9,833 bases of DNA. It comes from Micavibrio sp. (GTDB lineage Bacteria; Pseudomonadota; Alphaproteobacteria; Micavibrionales; Micavibrionaceae). Both the position numbers and the translations under genes were made by a program. The DNA is taken from the NCBI GenBank assembly GCA_030824805.1, contig JAPJRC010000076.1, positions 1-9,833 on the forward strand, in the 5' to 3' direction. This document shows, piece by piece, positions 1 through 5,988 of this stretch (its first letter is position 1; each line of letters begins with the position of its first letter). A model generated the notes under the pieces. That model was not told the origin of the DNA and did no database searches. It worked only from the letters and a program-made list of their open reading frames with translations.

Positions 1-1351
1 GGTTAACACCGCGCGGGTTGACCTGTTTGTTGGCAACCAGAATTTCATAGTGCAGGTGCGGACCTGTCGAACGGCCGGTCGTACCGACATAGCCGATAAT
101 TTGTCCCTGACGAACGCGCGTGCCCGGCTTCAAGGTCGAAGCGATTTTGCTCATGTGGCCATAGGCTGTGTCGAGATCGTTGCGGTGACGGATACGGACA
201 TAGTTACCGTAGGAGCTGAAACGTCCGGCCTTTTTCACAACGCCATCACCGGCAGCGTAAATCGGCGTGCCCGTCGGCGCGGCGAAATCCATACCTTTGT
301 GCATTTTGGAGTAGCCGAGAACGGGGTGGCGGCGCATACCGAAACCGGAAGATACGCGGGCACCGTCGATTGGCGTCTTCATGAGGGTCTTCTTGGTCGA
401 CTGACCGTCACGGCCATAGTAATCGACGATACCGTCAGCGGATTCATAGCGGTAGAGAGGAATTTTGCGGCCCGAAAGGGTAAGCTGTGCGTAAAGAACA
501 TTTCCGGTCTTGGCAATATAGCCATCATCCGTCTGTTCCGTTTCATACATAACTTCGAGAATGTCGCCCGATTGCACGTCGCGCTGGAAGTCTACGTTCT
601 GGGAGTAAATTTTAATGGCGTCGGATACGATGCTTTTCGGAATACCGGCCTTGGCTGCGGAGCCGTACAGCGAGTTCTTGATCATCGCCTTCTGGGCCTG
701 CACCACGCGCTTCACTTCTTTTTCTTCCAGCGCGGATTTGAAATCATCGCCGCTGCGCTCGACTGTCAGGGTCTTAAGCGGGTTCAACTCGATTTTCATG
801 TTGGTCAGCTGATACGAGCCATCGGAATCGCCCGGCTCGAAATGCATATGAATATCCTGGCCGACTTTGAGATCCTTGGGGTCAAAGTGCTCGTCCATCG
901 CCTTTATGATGTTGTGCACTTCGCCGGACTCGATCCCTTCGTCCTGCATAACCTTGCCCAGCGCATCGCCGGCGGAGATGGTTACAATACGATCGGAAGG
1001 TGCAACAGGCTTGTCAAACTGCGGAACGGAGGCCAGCGTAATTTCACCGGCATCTCCGGACACGTTGTCCATACCGTCATCAATAGCAGCGGCCATATCG
1101 ATACCGGCGGCAGGTTCCATCACGGAATAGGCCTGCGCGGCAGAGGCGATTTCAAAGCTCACATTTCCGGAAAGGCCGGACAGAGGGGAAAAGGCAACGG
1201 CGGTCGGAAGACCCGCGGCCAGTGCGGCCGTCATACCCGCAACATAACGGATACGCAGACGGTTGTTCTTTGTAAAGACATAGCGATGGCGTAAGCCCAA
1301 ATGCTGTGCCACGAACGCGCAGGAGCTACCCAGGACATTCTTCAACGGCAT
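1..1351 (-). CDS. M23 family (LytM-type) peptidoglycan endopeptidase, 3' end cut by window edge
   Basis: The protein probably cuts peptide cross-links of peptidoglycan in the periplasm. About 450 codons are visible. Residues ~30-55 form a hydrophobic segment after a basic start, suggesting a signal anchor or signal peptide. Residues ~95-150 resemble a LysM/OapA-like domain and ~165-250 the helical linker domain of MepM/Csd3-type enzymes. The catalytic M23 domain follows from ~330, with zinc-site residues H351 and D355 (HKGMD), H399 (YGHM) and H432-L-H434. All expected metal and catalytic residues are present, so it should be active. Only a short C-terminal tail is missing. The ATG at 1351 is the first ATG after an in-frame stop; its ribosome site is weak (a GGGTG just upstream). 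This is a confident family call, but the exact substrate (MepM-, Csd3- or NlpD-like) is inferred. Confidence 0.93.
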   Translation of the reverse strand, partial: MPLKNVLGSSCAFVAQHLGLRHRYVFTKNNRLRIRYVAGMTAALAAGLPTAVAFSPLSGLSGNVSFEIASAAQAYSVMEPAAGIDMAAAIDDGMDNVSGDAGEITLASVPQFDKPVAPSDRIVTISAGDALGKVMQDEGIESGEVHNIIKAMDEHFDPKDLKVGQDIHMHFEPGDSDGSYQLTNMKIELNPLKTLTVERSGDDFKSALEEKEVKRVVQAQKAMIKNSLYGSAAKAGIPKSIVSDAIKIYSQNVDFQRDVQSGDILEVMYETEQTDDGYIAKTGNVLYAQLTLSGRKIPLYRYESADGIVDYYGRDGQSTKKTLMKTPIDGARVSSGFGMRRHPVLGYSKMHKGMDFAAPTGTPIYAAGDGVVKKAGRFSSYGNYVRIRHRNDLDTAYGHMSKIASTLKPGTRVRQGQIIGYVGTTGRSTGPHLHYEILVANKQVNPRGVN

Positions 1352-1621
1352 TTCACACCCATGTAAAACTGTTTCATCTTTTTTTTAGCACCGCATTGAC
1401 CGGACAACGCGTCTTCCTTTTCAAAGTCCATTAAGACCTGGCAGGTTGGTAACAAATAATGATTTCGCTTATTTGGTCGATATTCAGTTCTCTTATTGAG
1501 TTCCGGTAAGTCCGAGTAAGTAGCACAGCAGAATTTATTTTGAAAGCCCCTGACGTTTTTACCAACAAACATATAGACAACTACCTTTTATTTACCGTAA
1601 CTACATTCGATATTATGGCTA
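1352..1621. other. AT-rich intergenic gap between ialB and the M23 peptidase gene
   Basis: This gap is clearly more AT-rich than its neighbours and presumably carries the M23 promoter on the minus strand. I could not pick a convincing -35/-10 pair, and I see no hairpin with a T-tract to end ialB. A 76-codon minus-strand frame (1342-1572) spans most of it and ends 10 bases inside the M23 start. It resembles no family I know and has no good ribosome site, so I do not call it a gene. Confidence 0.5.
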
Positions 1622-2137
1622 TTAAAGGCCGCAAGCTTTTGTAATTGTTTCATATGCCTTGGTAGAGCCCTTGAGGCTGAACGTGTCCTTGGTCTGGGTA
1701 CCTTTACCGGAAACACCCTTAACCACCATATTTGATCCCTTCTGGATGGCCGCGGCCAGCGCCGTGTCGGCCGCGGCATCGGCCGCCCAGGCCATATCAT
1801 TCTGGGTAAAGAGCGTAAATTTCCTGCCATCGATGGTCAGGGTGACGTCCGCGCCCTTCTTGTAGCTATAGCCGGACATATAAGAGAAAACATTCTTCGT
1901 GCCTTCAGCAGGTCGGTGCGTGATCAACGCAACGATTTCACCGCGCTTGGAATAGGCGCCTTCATGCTTGTCGGGCTTTGCCATCATATAGCAAACCTTG
2001 CCGCCACCCGGCTCCACGAATTCATACGCTTCCCATTTGCCGTATTCGCCTATCATCACGGGATCCGACGCCTGCGCGTGCAACGGAAAGAAAGAAACAA
2101 GCAGAAGAACTGCGGCAGCAACTTTGAATTTAATCAT
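1622..2137 (-). CDS. ialB: IalB family (invasion associated locus B) periplasmic protein
   Basis: This is a 171-residue secreted protein of the alphaproteobacterial IalB family. IalB was first linked to erythrocyte invasion in Bartonella, but most free-living homologues have no proven role, so the name should not be read as virulence. Residues 1-23 form a signal peptide (basic start, hydrophobic core, cleavage after AQA). The mature part shows family landmarks: a GKWEAY-type start near residue 33, KVCYMM at ~47-52, THRP, a TIDGRKFTLF strand, an AW motif, a KG-rich strand and a C-terminal KACGL. C49 and C169 may form a disulfide. I chose the ATG at 2137 because it begins the signal peptide and has AGGA 8 bases upstream; an open frame continues to 2221, but that extension would put hydrophilic sequence before the signal. 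It is divergent from the sigma-factor operon. Confidence 0.88.
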   Translation of the reverse strand: MIKFKVAAAVLLLVSFFPLHAQASDPVMIGEYGKWEAYEFVEPGGGKVCYMMAKPDKHEGAYSKRGEIVALITHRPAEGTKNVFSYMSGYSYKKGADVTLTIDGRKFTLFTQNDMAWAADAAADTALAAAIQKGSNMVVKGVSGKGTQTKDTFSLKGSTKAYETITKACGL

Positions 2138-2170
2138 GATCTTGTCCTGTGGGTGCGCGAATGGCGCGGC

Positions 2171-2202
2171 GACCCCGTTAGGGTAAATGTTTTGGCGGGG
2201 TC
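2171..2202. repeat. Inverted repeat in the ialB leader region
   Basis: GACCCCG (2171-2177) and CGGGGTC (2196-2202) are perfect 7-bp inverted arms separated by 18 bases. They lie 34-65 bases upstream of the ialB start, so they could be a leader hairpin or an operator. No T-tract follows on either strand, which argues against a terminator. Confidence 0.45.
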
Positions 2203-2228
2203 CGGCAACCCTTAAGGGCACATCCTTG

Positions 2229-2254
2229 TGATCCAGCCTTCATCTAGATGCGTA
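2229..2254 (+). promoter_or_regulatory. Probable ECF11 (RpoE-type) autoregulated promoter
   Basis: TGATCC (2229-2234) is followed after 16 bases by CGTA (2251-2254). From memory this closely matches the -35/-10 signature of promoters read by ECF11 sigma factors such as Rhodobacter RpoE. It points at the sigma gene, with an expected start of transcription near 2260 and a leader of ~25 bases. That fits positive autoregulation, standard for this family. A 10-bp palindrome, CATCTAGATG, fills 2241-2250 of the spacer. Confidence 0.72.
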
Positions 2255-2285
2255 CAAAAAATGACCAAAATATGGGTGAAAACGA

Positions 2286-2960
2286 ATGCAGGCCCAGAAC
2301 AGCCCCGAAAGGGGGCTTGTATGGATATCGGGAAGCGGTGTTAATAGGGTGATGGAAGCCCGCCAGAACACCCCGCATCTCAGCGTGATAGACGGCTCCG
2401 GAGCGCAAGGCCCTGCGCATTTCCGGTCTTTACTGCTGGCCGTAGGCAAACATCAGGACAAAGAGGCTTTTGCCGAATTGTTCGAATATTTCGCCCCCCG
2501 CATCAAATCCTTCCTTATGAAGGGCGGTGCGGCACCCGATCAGGCCGACGAACTGGCACAGGAGACCATGATTTCCGTCTGGCAAAAGGCAGAAAGCTTC
2601 GACCCAGCAAAGGCGTCCGCTAGCACATGGATATTCACCATCGCCCGTAACAAGAGAATCGACGCGATCCGCAAAACCCCCCGCCCTGAAGTGGACGCGG
2701 ACGATCTGGAGCTTGCCGACGAGTCCCCGAGCGCCAGCGATGACATCGCGCAGGCCGAGGAAACGGATATCATGGCGCGCGCCATCCAGAATTTGCCGCA
2801 GGAGCAGGCAGACCTACTTTATAAATCATTCTTTGAAGACAAAACCCATGCCGATATTGCGAAGGAAACCAACCTTCCGCTCGGCACGGTGAAATCACGC
2901 ATCCGCCTTGCGCTGGACCGTCTGCGCGGCGACAGAAAAGTAACGGAGTTAAGACCGTGA
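2286..2960 (+). CDS. rpoE: ECF11-type RNA polymerase sigma factor (RpoE/SigE-like)
   Basis: This extracytoplasmic-function sigma factor would direct RNA polymerase to stress promoters. Sigma region 2 covers residues ~60-130 (FAELFEYFAP, an ELAQETM stretch, then STWIFTIARNKRIDAIR for promoter melting and -10 binding). Region 4 covers ~165-215 with the helix-turn-helix around DIAKETNLPLGTVKSRI for the -35 element. The pattern fits the ECF11 group, whose known members (Rhodobacter RpoE) respond to singlet oxygen; the signal here is inferred, not visible. The ATG at 2286 has GGGTGA 6 bases upstream and lies just after the predicted promoter. An ATG at 2352 would remove 22 poorly conserved residues but has its AGGG only 2 bases away, so I prefer 2286. 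The stop overlaps the next gene's GTG start, which implies coupled translation with the anti-sigma partner. Confidence 0.93.
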   Translation: MQAQNSPERGLVWISGSGVNRVMEARQNTPHLSVIDGSGAQGPAHFRSLLLAVGKHQDKEAFAELFEYFAPRIKSFLMKGGAAPDQADELAQETMISVWQKAESFDPAKASASTWIFTIARNKRIDAIRKTPRPEVDADDLELADESPSASDDIAQAEETDIMARAIQNLPQEQADLLYKSFFEDKTHADIAKETNLPLGTVKSRIRLALDRLRGDRKVTELRP

Positions 2961-3619
2961 CAAGAGAAGAAACCTATCACGCATTGTTAATGGAATATGC
3001 TTCCGGCTGCCTGGACGAGGCGCAAGCCCTGATCATTGCCACCCATCTTTCGCTCTCGCCCCCTGCCCGCAAAATTGTGGCGGACTATGAATCGATGGGC
3101 GGTGCGCTGCTGAAAAATTGCTGCGCCCCTGTGGCGATGAAATCTGACGCGTTGAAATGCGTCATGGACAAGATTGAGAAGCTGGAACCTTCCCACAAAA
3201 GCGGCGTAGGCTGCACCGAAAAGCTGAAGAAAAAATGCGGCGATAAGGACATGCCGACATGTCTTGCCGGCCACATGGAAAAAGAAAGCTGGAAAGAGGA
3301 AAAAACAGGGCTTCATTCCATCCATGTCAAAACGACCTGCTGCGGCTACACGGCCCGCCTTGTAAAAATGGCGCCGGATTTCTCTATGGATGTTCAGGTC
3401 CATCCCAACAAGCACACGCTGGCCGTTATTCTCGAAGGCACCGTGAGCGGCGGAAACACCGTTTTTAAGCGCGGCGATCTCGCCATCCTTGAAAAAGGAA
3501 ATATTTATCCGCTACGTGCTGGTGCACAAAACGGCGTTGTCTGTTTTGTCGTGAAACCGGCCCAATCGCGTTTCCGCCAATGGGCCGGGGAGATCCTTTC
3601 GAAATTTTGTAAGAACTAA
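2957..3619 (+). CDS. chrR: ChrR-family anti-sigma factor with apparently missing metal ligands
   Basis: This 220-residue cytoplasmic protein should bind and hold the upstream sigma factor. The N-terminal anti-sigma domain (~1-75) has ChrR landmarks: H8, the YASG..DEA..L..ATHLSLSP stretch and GGALL at 48-52. The C-terminal domain (~115-205) is a cupin-like beta barrel (VILEGTVSGG, then RGDLAILEKG). In classic ChrR, zinc in the first domain uses two His plus a CxxC; here H8 and H30 remain but the cysteine positions are S34 and A37. By hand alignment the cupin ligands (HxHxxxE plus a later His) are V148, P150, T154 and a non-His residue. There are 11 cysteines, including CC pairs at 55-56 and 128-129. 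GTG start at 2957, with GGAG 8 bases upstream, overlaps the sigma stop by 4 bases. Family and partner are secure; the sensing mechanism is open. Confidence 0.87.
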   Translation: MTREETYHALLMEYASGCLDEAQALIIATHLSLSPPARKIVADYESMGGALLKNCCAPVAMKSDALKCVMDKIEKLEPSHKSGVGCTEKLKKKCGDKDMPTCLAGHMEKESWKEEKTGLHSIHVKTTCCGYTARLVKMAPDFSMDVQVHPNKHTLAVILEGTVSGGNTVFKRGDLAILEKGNIYPLRAGAQNGVVCFVVKPAQSRFRQWAGEILSKFCKN

Positions 3620-4839
3620 AGCGGCTTTACAACCGACTCCAGCCTGTTCAGCGCTTCGATAATACGCTGTTCGGAGACCGCAAAGCACATGCGGATCCAG
3701 CCCTGGCAGCACGTGCCAAAGGCGCAGCCCGGTGCAAGGCTGAGCGCGGCTTCATCAATCAATTGCTTCGTAAGCTTGAGGCAATCCGGCTCTCCATCCA
3801 CATGGAAGAAAGCGTAAAACGCTGAATCAGGCCGCTGCATTGTGATACGGCCGTTCGTCTGGAATCGGTCCATCACGATATCAAGGTTGGATTTCCAGAG
3901 CGCGCGTTGTTCTTCGATGAACGGCTCTCCATGGCGAAGGGCCGCGATACCGGCAAACTGCGCAAAAGTGGGCGGGCCCATATTGTTGTAGAGTGCAATA
4001 TCACGCACTGCGGCTTCGGAATGCGAAGGACCAACGAGCCAGCCCAAACGCCAGCCTGTCATCGCGTAGGATTTCGAGAAGGAATTGACGACGAACAGAT
4101 TGTCGTCTGCATCCGCGTAATCGAGGAAAGACGGGGCGCGTTTTACGCCGTACATGGTGCGGGCGTAGACTTCATCGGAAATAATCCAGATACCGCGTTC
4201 GCGGGCGAATTCCAGAACCTTTTTAATCTTTTCGGACTTCATCGTCCATCCGGTGGGGTTCGACGGTGTAACGATGAGCATCACTTTCGTGCGCGAGGTA
4301 ACGGCATCAAACAATTTGTCGAGATCGAGCGTCCAGCCTTTTCCTTCCACATGGTCCAGCGGAACCTGGACGGTTTTTGCCTGTGTCAGCTCGATAGCGC
4401 CCAACAGATTTTTCCAGATTGGTGTAATCGCCACGATTTCATCGCCCGGCTCCAGCAGCGAATTCATCGCAAGATACATAGCGGTGGTGCCGGAAGACGT
4501 TGCGTATATGCGGTTGGTGGGGATTTGCAGGTTGTAGATTTGCGAATAGTAGTTTGAGACTTCCTGGCGGAATTCAATCGTACCCAGCGTGTTGTTGTAG
4601 AAAGTCTTGCCGTCTTTGAGGGCCTGAGTCGCCGCATCGCTGATGAAATCTGGCGTTTTAAGGCTGCCTTCGCCCTGTGCCAGAGAAATGATGTTCGGTT
4701 TCGTCCAGCCATACCGAAGCATTTCCGCGCCCTGATTCGGCGACAATGTCGTGAAAAGGGAACGATAGGATGAAGGGTTTTTGGGCTGGGTCATGGTGGT
4801 ATCGTTGTTCTTAAATACTGTGGTGCCTGATGTAGTCAT
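3616..4839 (-). CDS. PLP-dependent class I/II aminotransferase (aspartate aminotransferase-like)
   Basis: This fold-type I pyridoxal-phosphate enzyme would move an amino group between an amino acid and a 2-oxo acid in the cytoplasm; the substrate cannot be read from sequence. Numbered from the ATG at 4839 (407 residues), NPTG at 194-197, D222 and Y225 (SDEVY) hold the cofactor ring, K256 in NSFSKSYAMTGWR is the Schiff-base lysine, and R383 (WIRMCFA) is the expected carboxylate-binding arginine. The set is complete, so it should be active. ATG 4839 has a modest AGGCGGA upstream; ATG 4794 (392 residues) is a credible alternative nearer the conserved start, with no clear ribosome site, and a TTG at 4857 is less likely. 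The stop codon overlaps the convergent chrR stop by 4 bases. It lies downstream of aacS and the unknown gene on the same strand. Confidence 0.9.
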   Translation of the reverse strand: MTTSGTTVFKNNDTTMTQPKNPSSYRSLFTTLSPNQGAEMLRYGWTKPNIISLAQGEGSLKTPDFISDAATQALKDGKTFYNNTLGTIEFRQEVSNYYSQIYNLQIPTNRIYATSSGTTAMYLAMNSLLEPGDEIVAITPIWKNLLGAIELTQAKTVQVPLDHVEGKGWTLDLDKLFDAVTSRTKVMLIVTPSNPTGWTMKSEKIKKVLEFARERGIWIISDEVYARTMYGVKRAPSFLDYADADDNLFVVNSFSKSYAMTGWRLGWLVGPSHSEAAVRDIALYNNMGPPTFAQFAGIAALRHGEPFIEEQRALWKSNLDIVMDRFQTNGRITMQRPDSAFYAFFHVDGEPDCLKLTKQLIDEAALSLAPGCAFGTCCQGWIRMCFAVSEQRIIEALNRLESVVKPL

Positions 4840-4925
4840 GATGCAATCCGCCTGCAAGGATTTTTGGATTTTTCGGTTTTCTGCTAATTCGCGCCCTGTG
4901 CGCTATGTCGGGAAATATGTGCGGG

Positions 4926-5027
4926 CTAACCCGCAGCGGCTGCAGCGGCGGCGGCGGCGAACGCAGCAGCGGAAGCGGCCATTGCGGCTGCTTTCATGAA
5001 CTGGCTGTCTGCGTTAAACGTCATCAT
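4926..5027 (-). CDS. Possible 33-residue alanine-rich small protein
   Basis: An ATG-ATG start at 5027 opens a 33-codon frame ending in TAG at 4926. The product begins MMTFNADSQFMK and then becomes almost pure alanine with a few Met, Ser and Phe, ending in nine alanines and a glycine. Such a segment could form a short hydrophobic helix. All four alanine codons are used in mixed order, which suggests selection on the peptide rather than a simple triplet repeat, although four GCC in a row occur. It starts 32 bases after the 297-residue gene's stop, in the same direction. Against it: no clear ribosome site (only GAAGA directly before the start), very short length and low complexity. A small 5-bp hairpin (GCGGG/CCCGC) spans its stop. 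I recognise no family; treat as tentative. Confidence 0.35.
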   Translation of the reverse strand: MMTFNADSQFMKAAAMAASAAAFAAAAAAAAAG

Positions 5028-5059
5028 TCTTCGATTAAGCCACGGTTTACGGCAAAAGA

Positions 5060-5953
5060 TCAAGGTTTAATTATAGGGAGGGTATTAAGCGGCACGGATT
5101 TGTACTCCCGCACCTCAAAATCTTTGGTACCCCATGCATCGTCGCCCATTTCGTATAGTTTGGCGCTAAAACGCAGGATAGCGCCGACATTTTCGGCCGC
5201 TACCGGCTGTGTTTTCCGGCAATATTCCAGATTTTCGTGAATTTTATCTTCCAGAAAAGGATTAGCCTGAAGCACGCCTTCATCTATGGCCGTTTTGATA
5301 TAGGCAGCTTCCCACAGCTTGCTTTTCATTCCATGGATAAGAACGGCCGAATCTTCGATCGCGGCATCCAGATAATCCATGCGCAGCTCGTATATGGTTT
5401 CAATCAGGGTTTTGAGCCCAACCGCATTATCGAATTCTTTGGCTGCCGAGCGACGCTGGACTATATCACGTTGCATAATTTCGATGTAACGTTCGGCAGC
5501 ATTGCCAAGACGCATGTGATATTCCTGCTTGTCCAGAACATCGGGAAGACCGCTGTTATCATAAGCATGCTTGAGGGCGGAAAGCTGCTCGCTCAAACTG
5601 CCGACCACTTTATGGTCTTCAGCCAAACATTCCTGTAGGGCCGGCACATCGGCACCTTGAGCAGCCCACATAAGTTTGTCCTGCATTTCCAGCAGATCGA
5701 CGGTCATTTCTATTTTATCGAGGCAATTTTTGATGACGGTCAGGGCGCGATCGGCTTCTTCTTCCCGCGCCTGCGTGTAGACGGCCTGAAACACGCTGTC
5801 TGGAGTCATGGACGAAAGATCGACATCCCCAAGCTTCATTGAAAGAGGATCAAAATCGGCTTTTGACAGTTGCGCAACGCCGTTGACGATTTTTGCCAGC
5901 TCTTCCTGCTGCATCGACATGACATGCGCATATTCTTTGAAATCATTCGCCAT
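5060..5953 (-). CDS. Unrecognised 297-residue helical cytoplasmic protein
   Basis: I do not recognise this family. It is a continuous 297-codon gene with an ATG start at 5953 and normal composition. There is no signal peptide and no membrane segment. The sequence is acidic and reads as long amphipathic helices from ~5 to 260 (for example around EEEADRALTVIKNC and ERYIEIMQRDIVQRR). The C-terminal ~40 residues are less helical and end in a proline-rich tail (PLNTLPIIKP). Cysteines are few and no catalytic motif is visible, so a scaffold, adaptor or binding role is possible but only a guess. Its ribosome site is weak (TAGG about 10 bases upstream). It starts 35 bases after the aacS stop, so it may be in an operon with aacS, but a separate promoter-like sequence lies in that gap. 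Confidence 0.8.
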   Translation of the reverse strand: MANDFKEYAHVMSMQQEELAKIVNGVAQLSKADFDPLSMKLGDVDLSSMTPDSVFQAVYTQAREEEADRALTVIKNCLDKIEMTVDLLEMQDKLMWAAQGADVPALQECLAEDHKVVGSLSEQLSALKHAYDNSGLPDVLDKQEYHMRLGNAAERYIEIMQRDIVQRRSAAKEFDNAVGLKTLIETIYELRMDYLDAAIEDSAVLIHGMKSKLWEAAYIKTAIDEGVLQANPFLEDKIHENLEYCRKTQPVAAENVGAILRFSAKLYEMGDDAWGTKDFEVREYKSVPLNTLPIIKP

Positions 5954-5959
5954 GCCGCA

Positions 5960-5988
5960 AACCTAAGCAAAATCAGTAATTATGTCAA
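5960..5988 (-). promoter_or_regulatory. Possible sigma70-type promoter between aacS and the 297-residue gene
   Basis: On the minus strand a perfect TTGACA (5983-5988) is followed after 17 bases by TAGGTT (5960-5965), which matches three of six consensus -10 positions. Transcription would begin about at the ATG at 5953, giving a leaderless or nearly leaderless message. The region is AT-rich, so chance is possible. Confidence 0.35.

Noticed and set aside
50..1294. Long plus-strand open frame of 414 codons
   Set aside because: It lies opposite the M23 peptidase gene, whose minus-strand product has all catalytic motifs; the plus-strand product resembles nothing and has no ribosome site.
1342..1572. 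76-codon minus-strand frame before the M23 gene
   Set aside because: It fills an AT-rich gap, matches no family, lacks a good ribosome site and overlaps the M23 start. A coupling leader peptide is possible but unsupported.
3907..4557. 216-codon plus-strand open frame
   Set aside because: It is antisense to the aminotransferase catalytic core and has no recognisable domain.
4921..4934. GCGGG/CCCGC hairpin as a terminator
   Set aside because: The stem is only 5 bp and no T-run follows on either strand.
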